Under the pieces are notes generated by a model. That model was not told where the DNA came from, did not search any database, and was given only the letters and a program-made list of their open reading frames with translations. From the NCBI RefSeq assembly GCF_004216535.1, contig NZ_SGWX01000001.1:1-64000 (forward strand): 64,000 nucleotides of DNA, written 5' to 3'. Each line of letters opens with the position of its first letter. Positions within the stretch are counted from its first letter, which is position 1. Origin of the DNA: Xylanimonas ulmi (GTDB taxonomy: Bacteria > Actinomycetota > Actinomycetes > Actinomycetales > Cellulomonadaceae). Shown one piece after another: positions 26,194 to 35,132 of the stretch. Both the position numbers and the translations under genes were made by a program.

Positions 26194-27018
26194 TCAGGCG
26201 GAGGCCCTGACGGGCTCCAGGTCCGCAGCGGCCGGTCGGGCGGCCGACGGCGACATGGAGCGGGGACGGACCTCGACGACGCCGGGCGCCGGGTGCGTGA
26301 CGTCGATCTCCAGGCCGTACACCTGGCTCAGCGTGGCGGCGTCGAAGGTCTCGGCGGGGCGCCCTGCGCGCAGCACGCGGCCCTCGTGCAGGAGCGCGCT
26401 GTGGCCGCAGAACCAGGCGGCGTGGTTGAGGTCGTGGATGACGACGAGCACGGCGACCGACTTGTCTGCGGCGACCTGCCGGACGACCTCCAGAGTCTCG
26501 ACCTGGTAGCGCAGGTCGAGGGCCGAGGTCGGCTCGTCGAGGATGAGCACACGGGGCTCCTGGGCCAGGGCGCGGGCGACGAGCACGCGCTGCGCCTGAC
26601 CGCCCGAGAGCTCGGCCATGGGCCGCGCCGCCAGATCGCGCAGGCGCAGGCGTTCGAGCTCGCGCTCGACGATCTGGTGGTCCTGGGCGCGCGGGCGCAT
26701 GCCGATGTGCGGGGTGCGTCCCAGCATGACCATGTCGCGGACCGTGAGGTCGAACGGGGTCGCGGAGACCTGTGGCACGTAGGCGACGAGCGACGCGTGC
26801 TCGCGGCGGGGGAGCCGGTGCAGGTCACGGCCGTCGACCGTCACGGCGCCCGAGGAGGGGCGCGCGATGCGGGCGACCACCTTCGCGAGCGTGGACTTGC
26901 CGGACCCGTTGGGTCCGAGCACGGCGGTGAGCTCGCCGTCGGGCACGTCGAGGTCGACCCCGAGCAGCACGCGCCGCTCGCCGTAGCTGACGTGCAGGTC
27001 ACGGATCCGCAGGCTCAT
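26194..27018 (-). CDS. ABC transporter ATP-binding protein (FecE/BtuD class)
   Basis: A 274-residue ABC ATPase: Walker A GPNGSGKST at about 35-43, Q-loop VPQVSATPF, VRDMVMLGRTPHIG (a FecE/BtuD-class block), signature LSGGQAQRV, Walker B VLILDEPTSALD and the His switch VVIHDLNHA. It energises the FecCD permease encoded immediately upstream, whose stop overlaps this ATG by four bases (ATGA). A C-terminal extension of about 25 residues is Ala/Pro-rich. Confidence 0.93.
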   Translation of the reverse strand: MSLRIRDLHVSYGERRVLLGVDLDVPDGELTAVLGPNGSGKSTLAKVVARIARPSSGAVTVDGRDLHRLPRREHASLVAYVPQVSATPFDLTVRDMVMLGRTPHIGMRPRAQDHQIVERELERLRLRDLAARPMAELSGGQAQRVLVARALAQEPRVLILDEPTSALDLRYQVETLEVVRQVAADKSVAVLVVIHDLNHAAWFCGHSALLHEGRVLRAGRPAETFDAATLSQVYGLEIDVTHPAPGVVEVRPRSMSPSAARPAAADLEPVRASA

Positions 27019-28121
27019 GCGGCTGCCCTCCGGCGGCGCAGGACGAGCTGGATGAACACCGGGGCGCCGACGACCGCCACGACGATCCCGACGGGCACGA
27101 CGGCGGGGGCGATGATCGTGCGCCCGATCGTGTCGGACACCAGGAGCAGCAGTCCGCCCGCGAGCATCGACGCCGGGATGAGCACCCGATGGTCGGAGCC
27201 GAGCGCGAGGCGGGCGATGTGCGGGGCGACGAGCCCGACGAACCCGATGATCCCGCAGGTGGAGACCACGACCGCGGCCAGGAGCACCGAGACCGTGATC
27301 AGGCCCGTGCGCAGCGCGGGGACGTGCACGCCCAGGCTGGTGGCGGCGTCGTCGCCCGCGAACGCGACGGCGTTGAGCCGCACCGCGAACCACAGGGCGA
27401 TGGGCGCGGCGGCGGCGAGCACCAGGGCGACCAGGCCGACGTCGGTCCACCGCGCCTCGTTGACCGATCCGAACGTCCAGCGCACGATGCGCTGGAGCGT
27501 GTTCTCGTCGGCGGTGAACTGCAGCGCCGAGGTCAGCGCCTCGAACAGCTGCGTCAGCGCGATGCCGAGCAGGAGGAGGGTCGCGGCGCCGAGGCTGCGG
27601 GCCGCTGCGACGCCGAGCAGCGCGCCCGAGACGCCGAGGGCGACTGCGAACGCGGCGAGGGCGACGACGCCGCCTGAGGCGGACGGTCCGATGAGCAGGA
27701 TCGCCGCGGCGGCGCCGAACGCGGCGGCCGGCGAGACGCCGAGGGTGAACGGGCTGACGAGCGGGTTGTGGAGCAGGGCCTGCATCAGCACACCGGCGAG
27801 CGCGAGTGCGGCGCCCGCGGTGAGGGCGAGCAGGGCGCGAGGCAGGCGCAGCCCGGTGAGCACGGTGTAGGCGGAGGCGAGGTCGCCCGTGCGCTCCTGG
27901 CCGAGCGCGGTCGCCTGGACGGCCCGCCACATGGTGGCGGGGCTGACGCCGGCGGTGCCGACGCTCACCGACACGGCGAGCGCGACGACGGTCAGGGCGA
28001 CGCCGGCGAGCAGGACGACGGAGGCGGGCACGCGCCGGCGGGTCGCGAGGCGACTGGGTTCGTCGGGCCTGCGATCGGCGTCTGGCGTGGGCGCCGGGTG
28101 GGTGGTGAGGGTGGAGGTCAT
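27015..28121 (-). CDS. FecCD-type ABC transporter permease
   Basis: A 368-residue polytopic permease of the FecCD/BtuC family with about ten helices. Conserved segments include LRLPRALLALTAGAALALAG, MQALLHNPLVSPFTLGVSPA, ARSLGAATLLLLGIALTQLF, and CGIIGFVGLVAPHIARLALG, the cytoplasmic coupling region. The N-terminal about 30 residues are hydrophilic. GGAAGAG precedes the ATG. About 100 bases separate it from the candidate leader peptide upstream; this leader space contains no other frame I can support. Confidence 0.93.
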   Translation of the reverse strand: MTSTLTTHPAPTPDADRRPDEPSRLATRRRVPASVVLLAGVALTVVALAVSVSVGTAGVSPATMWRAVQATALGQERTGDLASAYTVLTGLRLPRALLALTAGAALALAGVLMQALLHNPLVSPFTLGVSPAAAFGAAAAILLIGPSASGGVVALAAFAVALGVSGALLGVAAARSLGAATLLLLGIALTQLFEALTSALQFTADENTLQRIVRWTFGSVNEARWTDVGLVALVLAAAAPIALWFAVRLNAVAFAGDDAATSLGVHVPALRTGLITVSVLLAAVVVSTCGIIGFVGLVAPHIARLALGSDHRVLIPASMLAGGLLLLVSDTIGRTIIAPAVVPVGIVVAVVGAPVFIQLVLRRRRAAA

Positions 28122-28220
28122 GGGTCTCTTCCAGGCAAGGGCGTGCGGGCAGCACAAAGCGGCTCTCGACGAGCGGATGTGCGGGAGCGTGAGGTGTGGC
28201 GGGAGGGCGCGGGTCGCGGG

Positions 28221-28319
28221 TCAGCGACGGCGCAGGCGCACGCTCACGAGCGAGGGACAGCACATGGGCGCGCCGGACATGCCGGGGGCTGCCATGGTGA
28301 CCACTCGCGTGCTGGACAT
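28221..28319 (-). CDS. Candidate 32-residue Cys-Cys leader peptide
   Basis: A short frame between the operator candidate and the transporter permease, beginning MSSTRVVTMAAPGMSG and ending APMCCPSLVSVRLRRR. The adjacent Cys pair followed by a basic end recalls the short cysteine-containing leader peptides seen upstream of sulphur and transport genes in actinobacteria, but it is not the usual RRHVDL type. No strong ribosome site precedes it, and it might be leaderless. Translation and role are inference. If real, ribosome stalling at the Cys or Arg codons could control the operon. Confidence 0.4.
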   Translation of the reverse strand: MSSTRVVTMAAPGMSGAPMCCPSLVSVRLRRR

Positions 28320-28361
28320 GGGGGCACTGTGACACCGCGACGCCGCGATGCCAAACGGTGG

Positions 28362-28380
28362 ACCATCCGTCCCGGATGGT
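28362..28380. promoter_or_regulatory. Palindromic operator candidate upstream of the FecCD operon
   Basis: ACCATCC (28362-28368) and GGATGGT (28374-28380) form 7-bp perfect arms with a five-base spacer, embedded in GGTGGAC direct repeats on both sides. On the minus strand TTGGCA lies just downstream and could be a -35 box. No regulator gene is adjacent. Confidence 0.5.
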
Positions 28381-28392
28381 GGACTGATTCGC

Positions 28393-29193
28393 TCAGCTCG
28401 GGTAGCGCGCCCCGACCGGGACGGCGACGTCCAGCACGTTCTGGGGCGGGGCTGCCGGGCACGTCGGCTGCGGCGAGTAGGCGCACCAGAAGTTGCGGGC
28501 CCGGTTGAAGTCGACCGTCATCACGTCCGACCCCTCCGGCAGGTCGAGGTCGATGTGTCTGCCGCGCGGATAGGTCTCGACGCCGTTCGTCGTGTCGCGG
28601 AAGATCAGCCGCGCCGCCACGCGCGCGGTCGAGATGAGGGTGAGCCTCCAGGTGCGTCCCGCGATGTCGAGGTCGAGCGTGCCCGCGTCGCCGTAGTGGT
28701 TGGTCACTCCGGCGAGGGACGACGGCAGGGCGACACGCCCCGGGCGCGCCGGGGGAGTCCAGCGACCCTGGAGCCGCCACGCGGGGTCGAGGTCGTAGGT
28801 GGGGGTGCCGGGGTAGGTCAGACGCCGCGGGTTGTCCGGGTCGCGCGGTCGGACGTAGACCCCCTCCGTCCGGTGCACGACGTCGATCCACACCGAGCCG
28901 TGGAAGATCCGGGTGGGCGAGTCGAGCGGGACCCTGACGCGCCCTGCGACCTGCTCGGTCCCGACGTGCAGGCTCTGCCCGGCGTCGAGGTCGGCGACCA
29001 CATGCCCGCCCTCGACCCACCACAGCCCCGGCACGCCCGCGATCCGCGTCGGATCGGCGTCGAGCCACGTCAGTCCGGTCATCGCGAGGAAGCCGTACGG
29101 CTCGGTGAGCGCGGCCTCGGCCTCGCCATACCAGTCGCGCCACTGCGCGACGTACTGCTCGTCCGTCGTCTCCCGCGTCCCCCACCTCGACAT
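28393..29193 (-). CDS. Second intact DUF1684 protein
   Basis: A 266-residue DUF1684 protein, only distantly similar to the copy at 25335. Shared blocks are YVAQWRDWYGEAEAALTEPY, FLAMTGLTWLDADPTRI (the fuller N-terminal version), LIFRDTTNGVETYPRGRHID, VMTVDFNRARNFWCAYSP and a final CPAAPPQN. It is soluble. Its stop is 13 bases before the operator palindrome of the transporter operon, so it is either a separate gene or the first member of a longer unit. It follows the debranching gene on the same strand after 126 bases. Role unknown. Confidence 0.85.
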   Translation of the reverse strand: MSRWGTRETTDEQYVAQWRDWYGEAEAALTEPYGFLAMTGLTWLDADPTRIAGVPGLWWVEGGHVVADLDAGQSLHVGTEQVAGRVRVPLDSPTRIFHGSVWIDVVHRTEGVYVRPRDPDNPRRLTYPGTPTYDLDPAWRLQGRWTPPARPGRVALPSSLAGVTNHYGDAGTLDLDIAGRTWRLTLISTARVAARLIFRDTTNGVETYPRGRHIDLDLPEGSDVMTVDFNRARNFWCAYSPQPTCPAAPPQNVLDVAVPVGARYPS

Positions 29194-29319
29194 GGGCGCG
29201 AGGGTAGGGCGACGCGGGCGTCGTGCGCGTGCTCAGGCCACTCGTCTCAGATGCCGGACACGTGGGGGTCCGAGGCGAGCGCAGGCGCGGGCCCCCGGCC
29301 TACGCCGTCGGCCCCGGGC

Positions 29320-31353
29320 CTACGCCGTCGTCTCTGTGACGGTGACCTGCGCGCCGTCGGCGACGACGCGGAAACTGCGGGGACCGACCCGCACTCCGTC
29401 TGCGACCACGCGCGCGCCCGGTGCGAGCGCCGACGTCGCGCGCAGCCCTCCGGCGCCGTCGGGAGCGAGGCCGAGCTGCGCGGTCAGGATGGCGACCGCC
29501 GACGCCGCGGACCACGCCTGCGGGTGGCACGAGGCGGGGTAGGGGAGCGGCGCCGGACCGTCTCCGAGCGCATTGCCGCCAAAGAGCTCGGGCATCTGGA
29601 AGTCGAAGTGCGGCGCCGCCGCGAGCAGACCGTCGGCGAGCGTCAGGGCCTGGGCGCCCAGACCCGCGCGGGCCAGGCCGAGCACGGCGATCGCCGTGTC
29701 ATGGGTCCACACGCTGCCGCGGTGGTAGCCCAGCGGCCAGTAGCCCGCCGAGGTCGTCGACATGGTGCGCAGGCCGTAGCCCGAGGACATGTCCGAGGCG
29801 ACGAGGCGCGCGGCGACCTCGCGCTCCTCGTCGGGGGTGAGGATGCCCGTGCCGACGACGTGGCCCATGTTGGAGGCGACCGAGTCGACGGGCGCGCCGT
29901 GCCTGTCGAGCGCGATGGCGAGATAGCGGCCCGCCTCGTCGCTGAGCCAGAAGCGCGCGCGGAAGCGGTCGGCCAGCGCGGCAGCCCACGAGCGCCACTC
30001 GGCGCCGTCGCGCCCGAACGCCTCCAGGAGGTCGGCGGCGCCGGAGGCCGCCTCATACGCGTAGGCCTGGACCTCGGCGAGCGCGATCGGACCCTCGGCC
30101 AAGCGCCCGTCCTTCCACTGGATGGAGTCGCCCGAGTCCTTCCATCCCTGGTTGGACAGGCCGTGGCCCGTGGTGTCGGCGTAGTCGAGGAATCCGTCGC
30201 CATCGCTGTCGCCGTGATCGCGCATCCACGCCAACGCGCGCTGCAGGGGATCGATGAGCGCGGCGACGTCGTCGTCCGCCATGCCCCAGCGCCAGGCGTC
30301 GACCAGAAGGGTGATCCACAGCGGGGTCGCGTCGACCGTGCCGTAGTACTCGGGCGGGAGGGACAGGCCGCCCTCGCCGGTCAGTTGCTGGCTGCGGATC
30401 TCGTGGAGGATCTTGCCCGGCTGCTCCTGGGTGCCTGGGTCGTCGGCGACGCCCTGGCGAGCCGCGAGGGTGCGCAGGGTTCCCCGTGCGAGGTCTGTGC
30501 CGAGCGGCAGGAGCAGACGGGCCGCCCACAGGCAGTCGCGCCCGAAGAGCGTGAAGAACCAGGGGGCGCCGGCGGCGAGGAAGGTCTCCTCGGGGGCGAA
30601 GTGCGCGCTCATCCGCAGGCTGGCCAGGTCGGCGAGCGACCGGCGCACGAGCGGCGCCAGGCGCGAGTCGGTCGCCTCGACCGCCGGGGCGGACCACTCC
30701 GGGGTGGGGCTCGACGGCGGGCCGACGACGGCGCCGTCGACGCGCGAGACGACCTGCCACGTCACGGTGGCGGGCGCGCCGGAGGCGACGGTGACCCGCC
30801 AGGTGAGCGTCGCGCCCGACTCGTCGACCGCGACGGTCGCCGCCGGCGCGGTGACGCTCACCTGCGTGCTGGCGTCGGCCCAGCGGGCGGAGCCGTCGAC
30901 GAGGGCGGGCGCCAGCGGGGTGGTCGCCAGGCCCTGCTTGACCGTCTCGGTGCGCGCGAGGTCGCTGGTGAGCCGGATGGTGACCGTGCCGCTGACGGGG
31001 TGGGCCGTGCCCGCGGACAGCTCAAGCGACTCGGCCATGCGCCCGGGCGTCAGGGTGCGCCGGCGCCGCAGCATGGTCGTGGGATCGGCGCCCTCGCCGT
31101 CGATCATGCGCAGCACCGAGACCGACTCGTGGGCGCCGGGACCCATGGGCCCCGAGGAGATCGCCTCCGGCAGCGCGCCATCGACGCGAACAACGGCGGA
31201 CGCGAGGACGCGCACGTCGGCGTGGTAGACGCCCTGGAGGCCGGTCGGGGCGATCTGCCCGTCGGCGGCGCACCACGCCTGGCTCGGGGCGCGGACGGTC
31301 GCGGTCAGGTCGTCGAGGAAGGGCTGGACAGGTGCGGTCTGACCTGCGGACAT
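29320..31353 (-). CDS. Amylo-alpha-1,6-glucosidase/debranching-type glycosidase
   Basis: A 677-residue cytoplasmic enzyme with an N-terminal glycogen-debranching domain (AWCAADGQIAPTGLQGVYHA, then DVRVLASAVVRVDG) and an (alpha/alpha)6 barrel (HFAPEETFLAAGAPWFFTLF, GRDCLWAARLLLPLG, LSNQGWKDSGDSI, YHRGSVWTHDTAIAV). GxDS in KDSGDSIQW and the following acidic residues fit the catalytic region of amylo-1,6-glucosidase-like proteins. Similar genes accompany LacI regulators and sugar ABC transporters and act on oligosaccharides after import. It is divergent from lacI with two operators between. A 20-base tandem duplication covers its stop codon. Confidence 0.85.
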   Translation of the reverse strand: MSAGQTAPVQPFLDDLTATVRAPSQAWCAADGQIAPTGLQGVYHADVRVLASAVVRVDGALPEAISSGPMGPGAHESVSVLRMIDGEGADPTTMLRRRRTLTPGRMAESLELSAGTAHPVSGTVTIRLTSDLARTETVKQGLATTPLAPALVDGSARWADASTQVSVTAPAATVAVDESGATLTWRVTVASGAPATVTWQVVSRVDGAVVGPPSSPTPEWSAPAVEATDSRLAPLVRRSLADLASLRMSAHFAPEETFLAAGAPWFFTLFGRDCLWAARLLLPLGTDLARGTLRTLAARQGVADDPGTQEQPGKILHEIRSQQLTGEGGLSLPPEYYGTVDATPLWITLLVDAWRWGMADDDVAALIDPLQRALAWMRDHGDSDGDGFLDYADTTGHGLSNQGWKDSGDSIQWKDGRLAEGPIALAEVQAYAYEAASGAADLLEAFGRDGAEWRSWAAALADRFRARFWLSDEAGRYLAIALDRHGAPVDSVASNMGHVVGTGILTPDEEREVAARLVASDMSSGYGLRTMSTTSAGYWPLGYHRGSVWTHDTAIAVLGLARAGLGAQALTLADGLLAAAPHFDFQMPELFGGNALGDGPAPLPYPASCHPQAWSAASAVAILTAQLGLAPDGAGGLRATSALAPGARVVADGVRVGPRSFRVVADGAQVTVTETTA

Positions 31354-31417
31354 AGGGATCGCGACTCCTTCGACGCTGGGGCGTGTGGCGTGATGTGGAC
31401 AGGGGACCGATCGGCAT

Positions 31418-31429
31418 TTGATCGATCAA
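31418..31429. promoter_or_regulatory. LacI-family operator, perfect palindrome
   Basis: TTGATCGATCAA is a perfect 12-base palindrome with a CG centre, the form recognised by LacI-family dimers, placed between the divergent debranching and lacI genes. Confidence 0.75.
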
Positions 31430-31466
31430 TTGCGGTGCGACCACATCGACGGTACCTTCATGGCAT

Positions 31467-31478
31467 TCGATCGATCAA
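31467..31478. promoter_or_regulatory. LacI-family operator, second copy
   Basis: TCGATCGATCAA differs by one base from the first copy and lies 49 bases away, roughly five helical turns, so both could be bound on one face and allow looping. Confidence 0.7.
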
Positions 31479-31555
31479 ACGTAATGATCGGCCGGCCCGG
31501 CGACGACGTCGACGAGGGGCCGGCGACGAGGGACACGACCCGCGAGGAGGCGGAG

Positions 31556-32638
31556 ATGCGCGCAGGAAAAAAGGCCACCATGGCGGACGTCGCGGAACGC
31601 GCCGGCGTTTCGCGCCAGACGGTCTCCAACGTGCTCAACACCCCCGCGAAGGTGCTCCCCGACACTCGCGCCCGGGTCGAGGCGGTGATCGCCGAGCTCG
31701 GCTACCAGCTCAACTCCGCCGCACGCCAACTGCGCACGCAGCGCTCGTTCGTCGTCGGGATGTGCGTCCCGCCGGCCGCCGGAGGCATCTCGGGCCAGGT
31801 GCTCGACCGGTTCCTGCACGCGCTGACGGCCAAGGCGCAGGAGTCCGGCCTGCGGGTGATGCTCTTCACCGCGGCTGACGACAGCGCGCAGATCGACCAG
31901 TACGGGCGGCTGCTGTCCACCAAGTCGGTCGACGGATTCGTCCTGACCGACTCCCACCCCGACGACGCCCGCGTCGTCTGGCTCGACGAGCACCACGTCC
32001 CGTTCGTCTCCTTCGGCCGTCCGTGGGCGTCTGACGGCGACACCGAGCGCCCCGCCGCGTCCCGCCACGCGTGGGTCGACGTCGACGGCCGAGCGGGCGC
32101 GCGCGACGTCACCGAGCGACTCATGGCGGCCGGGCACAAGCGGATCGTGTTCCTCGGCTGGCCGCTGGGCTCGGGCGTCGGGGACGACCGGTACGCCGGC
32201 TACGCGGCGGCCATGGACGCCGCAGGGCTCGACGCCGTCGTCGTGCGCGCCACCGAGGGCGTCAGCGAGGGCGCCGGGGCGGCGGCACAGGCGCTCGACG
32301 ACCCCGAGGTCACCGCCCTGGTCGCCGTGTCCGACGCGCTCGCGCTCGGCGCCCTCTCCGCCGCCCGGGAGATGGCCCTCACCGCCCCCGAGCGACCGCA
32401 GGTCGCCGTCACCGGGTTCGACAACTCGCCCGTCGCCGCCGCCGTCGACCTGACCAGCGTCGACCAGCGCACCGAGGAGGTCGCGTCGGCGGCGATCGAC
32501 CTCCTGCTCCCTCAGCTCGCCCCGGGCGCCCAGGTCCCCGACCGGACCGCGCGCCCGGCGGCGATGCACGACGCCGACCGGCACGTGCTCATCCAGCCGC
32601 GGCTCGTCGAACGCGCGTCGAGCCGAACCGATCGCTGA
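31556..32638 (+). CDS. LacI-family transcriptional repressor
   Basis: A 360-residue regulator. The HTH at residues 8-30 reads TMADVAERAGVSRQTVSNVL, followed by the hinge helix (LNSAARQLRTQRS) and a periplasmic-binding-like effector domain (VDGFVLTDSHPDD, VAVTGFDNSPVA). The ATG has GAGGAGG six bases upstream; an in-frame upstream extension covers the operators and is rejected. It lies between the divergent debranching gene and the downstream binding protein-permease genes and most likely controls both sides via the two GATCGATC operators. The effector sugar is unknown. Confidence 0.92.
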   Translation: MRAGKKATMADVAERAGVSRQTVSNVLNTPAKVLPDTRARVEAVIAELGYQLNSAARQLRTQRSFVVGMCVPPAAGGISGQVLDRFLHALTAKAQESGLRVMLFTAADDSAQIDQYGRLLSTKSVDGFVLTDSHPDDARVVWLDEHHVPFVSFGRPWASDGDTERPAASRHAWVDVDGRAGARDVTERLMAAGHKRIVFLGWPLGSGVGDDRYAGYAAAMDAAGLDAVVVRATEGVSEGAGAAAQALDDPEVTALVAVSDALALGALSAAREMALTAPERPQVAVTGFDNSPVAAAVDLTSVDQRTEEVASAAIDLLLPQLAPGAQVPDRTARPAAMHDADRHVLIQPRLVERASSRTDR

Positions 32639-32709
32639 CGGCCCAGCACCGTCAGTCACCACCACGGGCAGCACCGATGCGGGCCCAGCGACACCACGAG
32701 GAGAAACCC

Positions 32710-33963
32710 ATGACACGCCAGCCCACCCGCCGCCTCACGCGCGGCCTCGCCGCCGCCGCGGCGCTCTCCGCTGTCCTCGGCCTCACCGCGTGCGGTAATG
32801 GCGGAGGCTTCGCCGACGAGTCGCCCGCCGCCGACGCGGGCGACTCGACGGACACGACCCTCTCGGTGCTCATCGGCTCGTCCGGTGACGCCGAGACCGC
32901 GTCGGTCCAGGCCGCGATCGACGCCTGGTCGGCCGCCACCGGCCACAGCGCCGAGCTCAAGGTCGCCACGGACCTGAACCAGCAGCTCGCCCAGGGCTTC
33001 GCCGCCAAGACCCCGCCGGACGTCTTCTACGTCTCGACCGAGTCGTTCCCCGGCTGGGCCGAGAACGGCTCGCTGTGGGCCTACGGCGACCAGCTCGACG
33101 CCGAGTTCTACCCCGGCCTCGTCGACTCGTTCACCTTCGACGGGCAGTTCTTCGCCGCGCCCAAGGACTTCTCGACCCTCGCCCTCATCATCAACGACGA
33201 CGCGTGGCAGGCCGCGGGCCTGACCGACGCCGACTACCCGACCACCTGGCAGGAGCTGGCCGACGTCGCCGAGACGCTCACGACCGACGGCCAGGTCGGC
33301 CTGTCCTTCGGCCCCGAGTGGGCGCGCATCGGCGCGTTCATGGCGCAGGCCGGCGGCGGCCTGCTCGACGCCGACGGCAACGCCGCGGTCGACTCCGACG
33401 CCAACCTTCAGGCGCTCGAGTTCGTCAAGCAGATGCTCGCCGACGGCGTCGCGGCCTTCCCGTCGGCCATCGGCGCCGGGTGGGGCGGCGAGGCGTTCGG
33501 CTCGGGCGGCGCCGCCATGACCATCGAGGGCAACTGGATCTCCGGCGCGCTCTCGGCCGACTTCCCCGACGTCAACTGGACCGCCGTCGAGCTCCCCCAG
33601 GGCCCCGGCGGCGACCGTGGCACGCTCCAGTTCACCAACGCGTGGGGCATCGCCAACGACTCGCAGAACAAGGACGTCGCGCTCTCGTTCGTCGAGTTCA
33701 TGGTCTCGGACGCCCAGCAGATGCAGTTCGCCAAGGACTTCGGCGTGATGCCGTCCGTGACGAGCGTCGCCGACGAGTGGGCCGCCGAGTTCCCCGAGAT
33801 GGGCGCCTTCATCCGGGGCGGCGAGTACGCCCAGGGCGTCCCGCCGCTTCAGGGAATCGGCTCCGTCCTGTCGGACTTCAACGCGCAGCTTGAGGGCCTG
33901 AGCACCGGCGACCCGGCCTCGATCCTCAGCTCGGTCCAGTCGACCCTCTCGGCCCTCCAGTAA
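32710..33963 (+). CDS. Sugar ABC transporter substrate-binding lipoprotein (CUT1)
   Basis: A 417-residue lipoprotein with signal peptide and lipobox LTAC, then a family 1 extracellular solute-binding fold (LAQGFAAKTPPDVFYVSTES, APKDFSTLALIINDDAW, AGGGLLDADGNAAVDS, MTIEGNWISGAL). It delivers an oligosaccharide to the permeases encoded immediately downstream. GAGGAG lies before the ATG. The TAA stop shares its last base with the next ATG. Likely under LacI control together with lacI. Confidence 0.92.
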   Translation: MTRQPTRRLTRGLAAAAALSAVLGLTACGNGGGFADESPAADAGDSTDTTLSVLIGSSGDAETASVQAAIDAWSAATGHSAELKVATDLNQQLAQGFAAKTPPDVFYVSTESFPGWAENGSLWAYGDQLDAEFYPGLVDSFTFDGQFFAAPKDFSTLALIINDDAWQAAGLTDADYPTTWQELADVAETLTTDGQVGLSFGPEWARIGAFMAQAGGGLLDADGNAAVDSDANLQALEFVKQMLADGVAAFPSAIGAGWGGEAFGSGGAAMTIEGNWISGALSADFPDVNWTAVELPQGPGGDRGTLQFTNAWGIANDSQNKDVALSFVEFMVSDAQQMQFAKDFGVMPSVTSVADEWAAEFPEMGAFIRGGEYAQGVPPLQGIGSVLSDFNAQLEGLSTGDPASILSSVQSTLSALQ

Positions 33964-35132
33964 TGTCCGCCACCGCAACCGGAGGGGCGGTGGCCCGGCG
34001 CCGCCGCCCCTTCGGGGGTCGCAACGGCGGGCAGACTGCCGCGGGTTGGCTGTTCGTCTCGCCCGTCATCGTGATCCTGACCGTCTTCATGGCCGTGCCC
34101 ATCGTCATGGCCCTGTGGGTCTCGGTCTCCGACTGGACCGGGCGCGGCAACCCGTTCGGTGGTGGCGCGAACTTCGTCGGCATGGCCAACTACGCCGACC
34201 TCCTGTCCGGCGAGACGCTGGCCTCGCGACAGCTCGGCACCGCGCTGCGCAACAACGTGTACTACGTGCTGCTCGTCGTGCCGATCCAGACCGCCGTGTC
34301 CCTGGGCCTGGCCGTGCTGGTCAACCGTCGGCGCCTGCGGGGGCGCGGGTTCTTCCGCACCGCGTTCTACTTCCCGTCGGTGACCAGCTCGGTCGCCATC
34401 ACTGTCGTGTTCCTCTTCCTGTTCTCGGCCTCGGGCGCCGTCAACCGGACCCTCGCCGCACTCGGGGCCAACGGCCCGAACTGGTTCGCCGACCCGCGCG
34501 GGCTGATCCACATCGTGCTCGGCGGCCTGGGCGTGACCTCCCCGCCCGAGGCGCTGCGCGCGGCGCCGCTGCTCGGCGTGAGCTGGTGGGACTGGCTCGC
34601 CGGCCCGTCGGTCGCGATGAGCGTGTTCATGATCATGGCGATCTTCACGACGTCGGGCACGTTCATGCTGCTGTTCGTCGCTGCGCTGCAGAACATCAGC
34701 GCCGAGGTCGAGGAGGCGGCGCTCGTCGACGGCGCGACCGGCTGGCAGCGCCTGCGGTACGTGACGATCCCGATGCTGCGCCCCACGATCTTCACAGTTG
34801 TGACGCTCGGCCTGATCGGCACGTGGCAGGTGTTCGACCAGATCTACACCGGCTCGCAGGGCGCCCCCGCCAACACGACCATGACGCCCGCCTTCCTCTC
34901 CTACCAGATGTCGTTCATCGACCAGCGGTGGGGCAACGGCGCGGCGATCGCGTTCATCCTGTTCGCGATCATCGTCCTGATGACGCTCATCCAGCGCAAC
35001 GTGCTGCGCGAGCGCGAGACGGTGCCACGCCGCAAACGCTTCTACCGCGACGGCGTCGTGCCGTCCGGCGCCGCATCGGGCGAGGGGCCGGCCGCGGGGC
35101 CGGCCGCCGGGTCGAAGGAGGCCGTGCGATGA
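33963..35132 (+). CDS. Sugar ABC transporter permease, MalF type
   Basis: A 389-residue permease with six or more helices and the EAA loop EEAALVDGATGWQRL. RRRLRGRGFFRTAFYFPSV is a typical MalF-class segment. The about 35-residue C-terminal tail is Gly/Ala/Pro-rich. Start overlaps the upstream stop by one base (TAATG). Confidence 0.93.
   Translation: MSATATGGAVARRRRPFGGRNGGQTAAGWLFVSPVIVILTVFMAVPIVMALWVSVSDWTGRGNPFGGGANFVGMANYADLLSGETLASRQLGTALRNNVYYVLLVVPIQTAVSLGLAVLVNRRRLRGRGFFRTAFYFPSVTSSVAITVVFLFLFSASGAVNRTLAALGANGPNWFADPRGLIHIVLGGLGVTSPPEALRAAPLLGVSWWDWLAGPSVAMSVFMIMAIFTTSGTFMLLFVAALQNISAEVEEAALVDGATGWQRLRYVTIPMLRPTIFTVVTLGLIGTWQVFDQIYTGSQGAPANTTMTPAFLSYQMSFIDQRWGNGAAIAFILFAIIVLMTLIQRNVLRERETVPRRKRFYRDGVVPSGAASGEGPAAGPAAGSKEAVR

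Noticed and set aside
27768-28508. Long plus-strand frame antisense to the permease and leader
   Set aside because: Composition is that of a shadow frame (Gly/Ala/Arg/Gln-rich) and the opposite strand encodes a clear FecCD permease.
28348-31878. Very long plus-strand open frame antisense to the debranching gene
   Set aside because: It is the reverse shadow of a well-defined glycosidase and DUF1684 gene and has no domain of its own.
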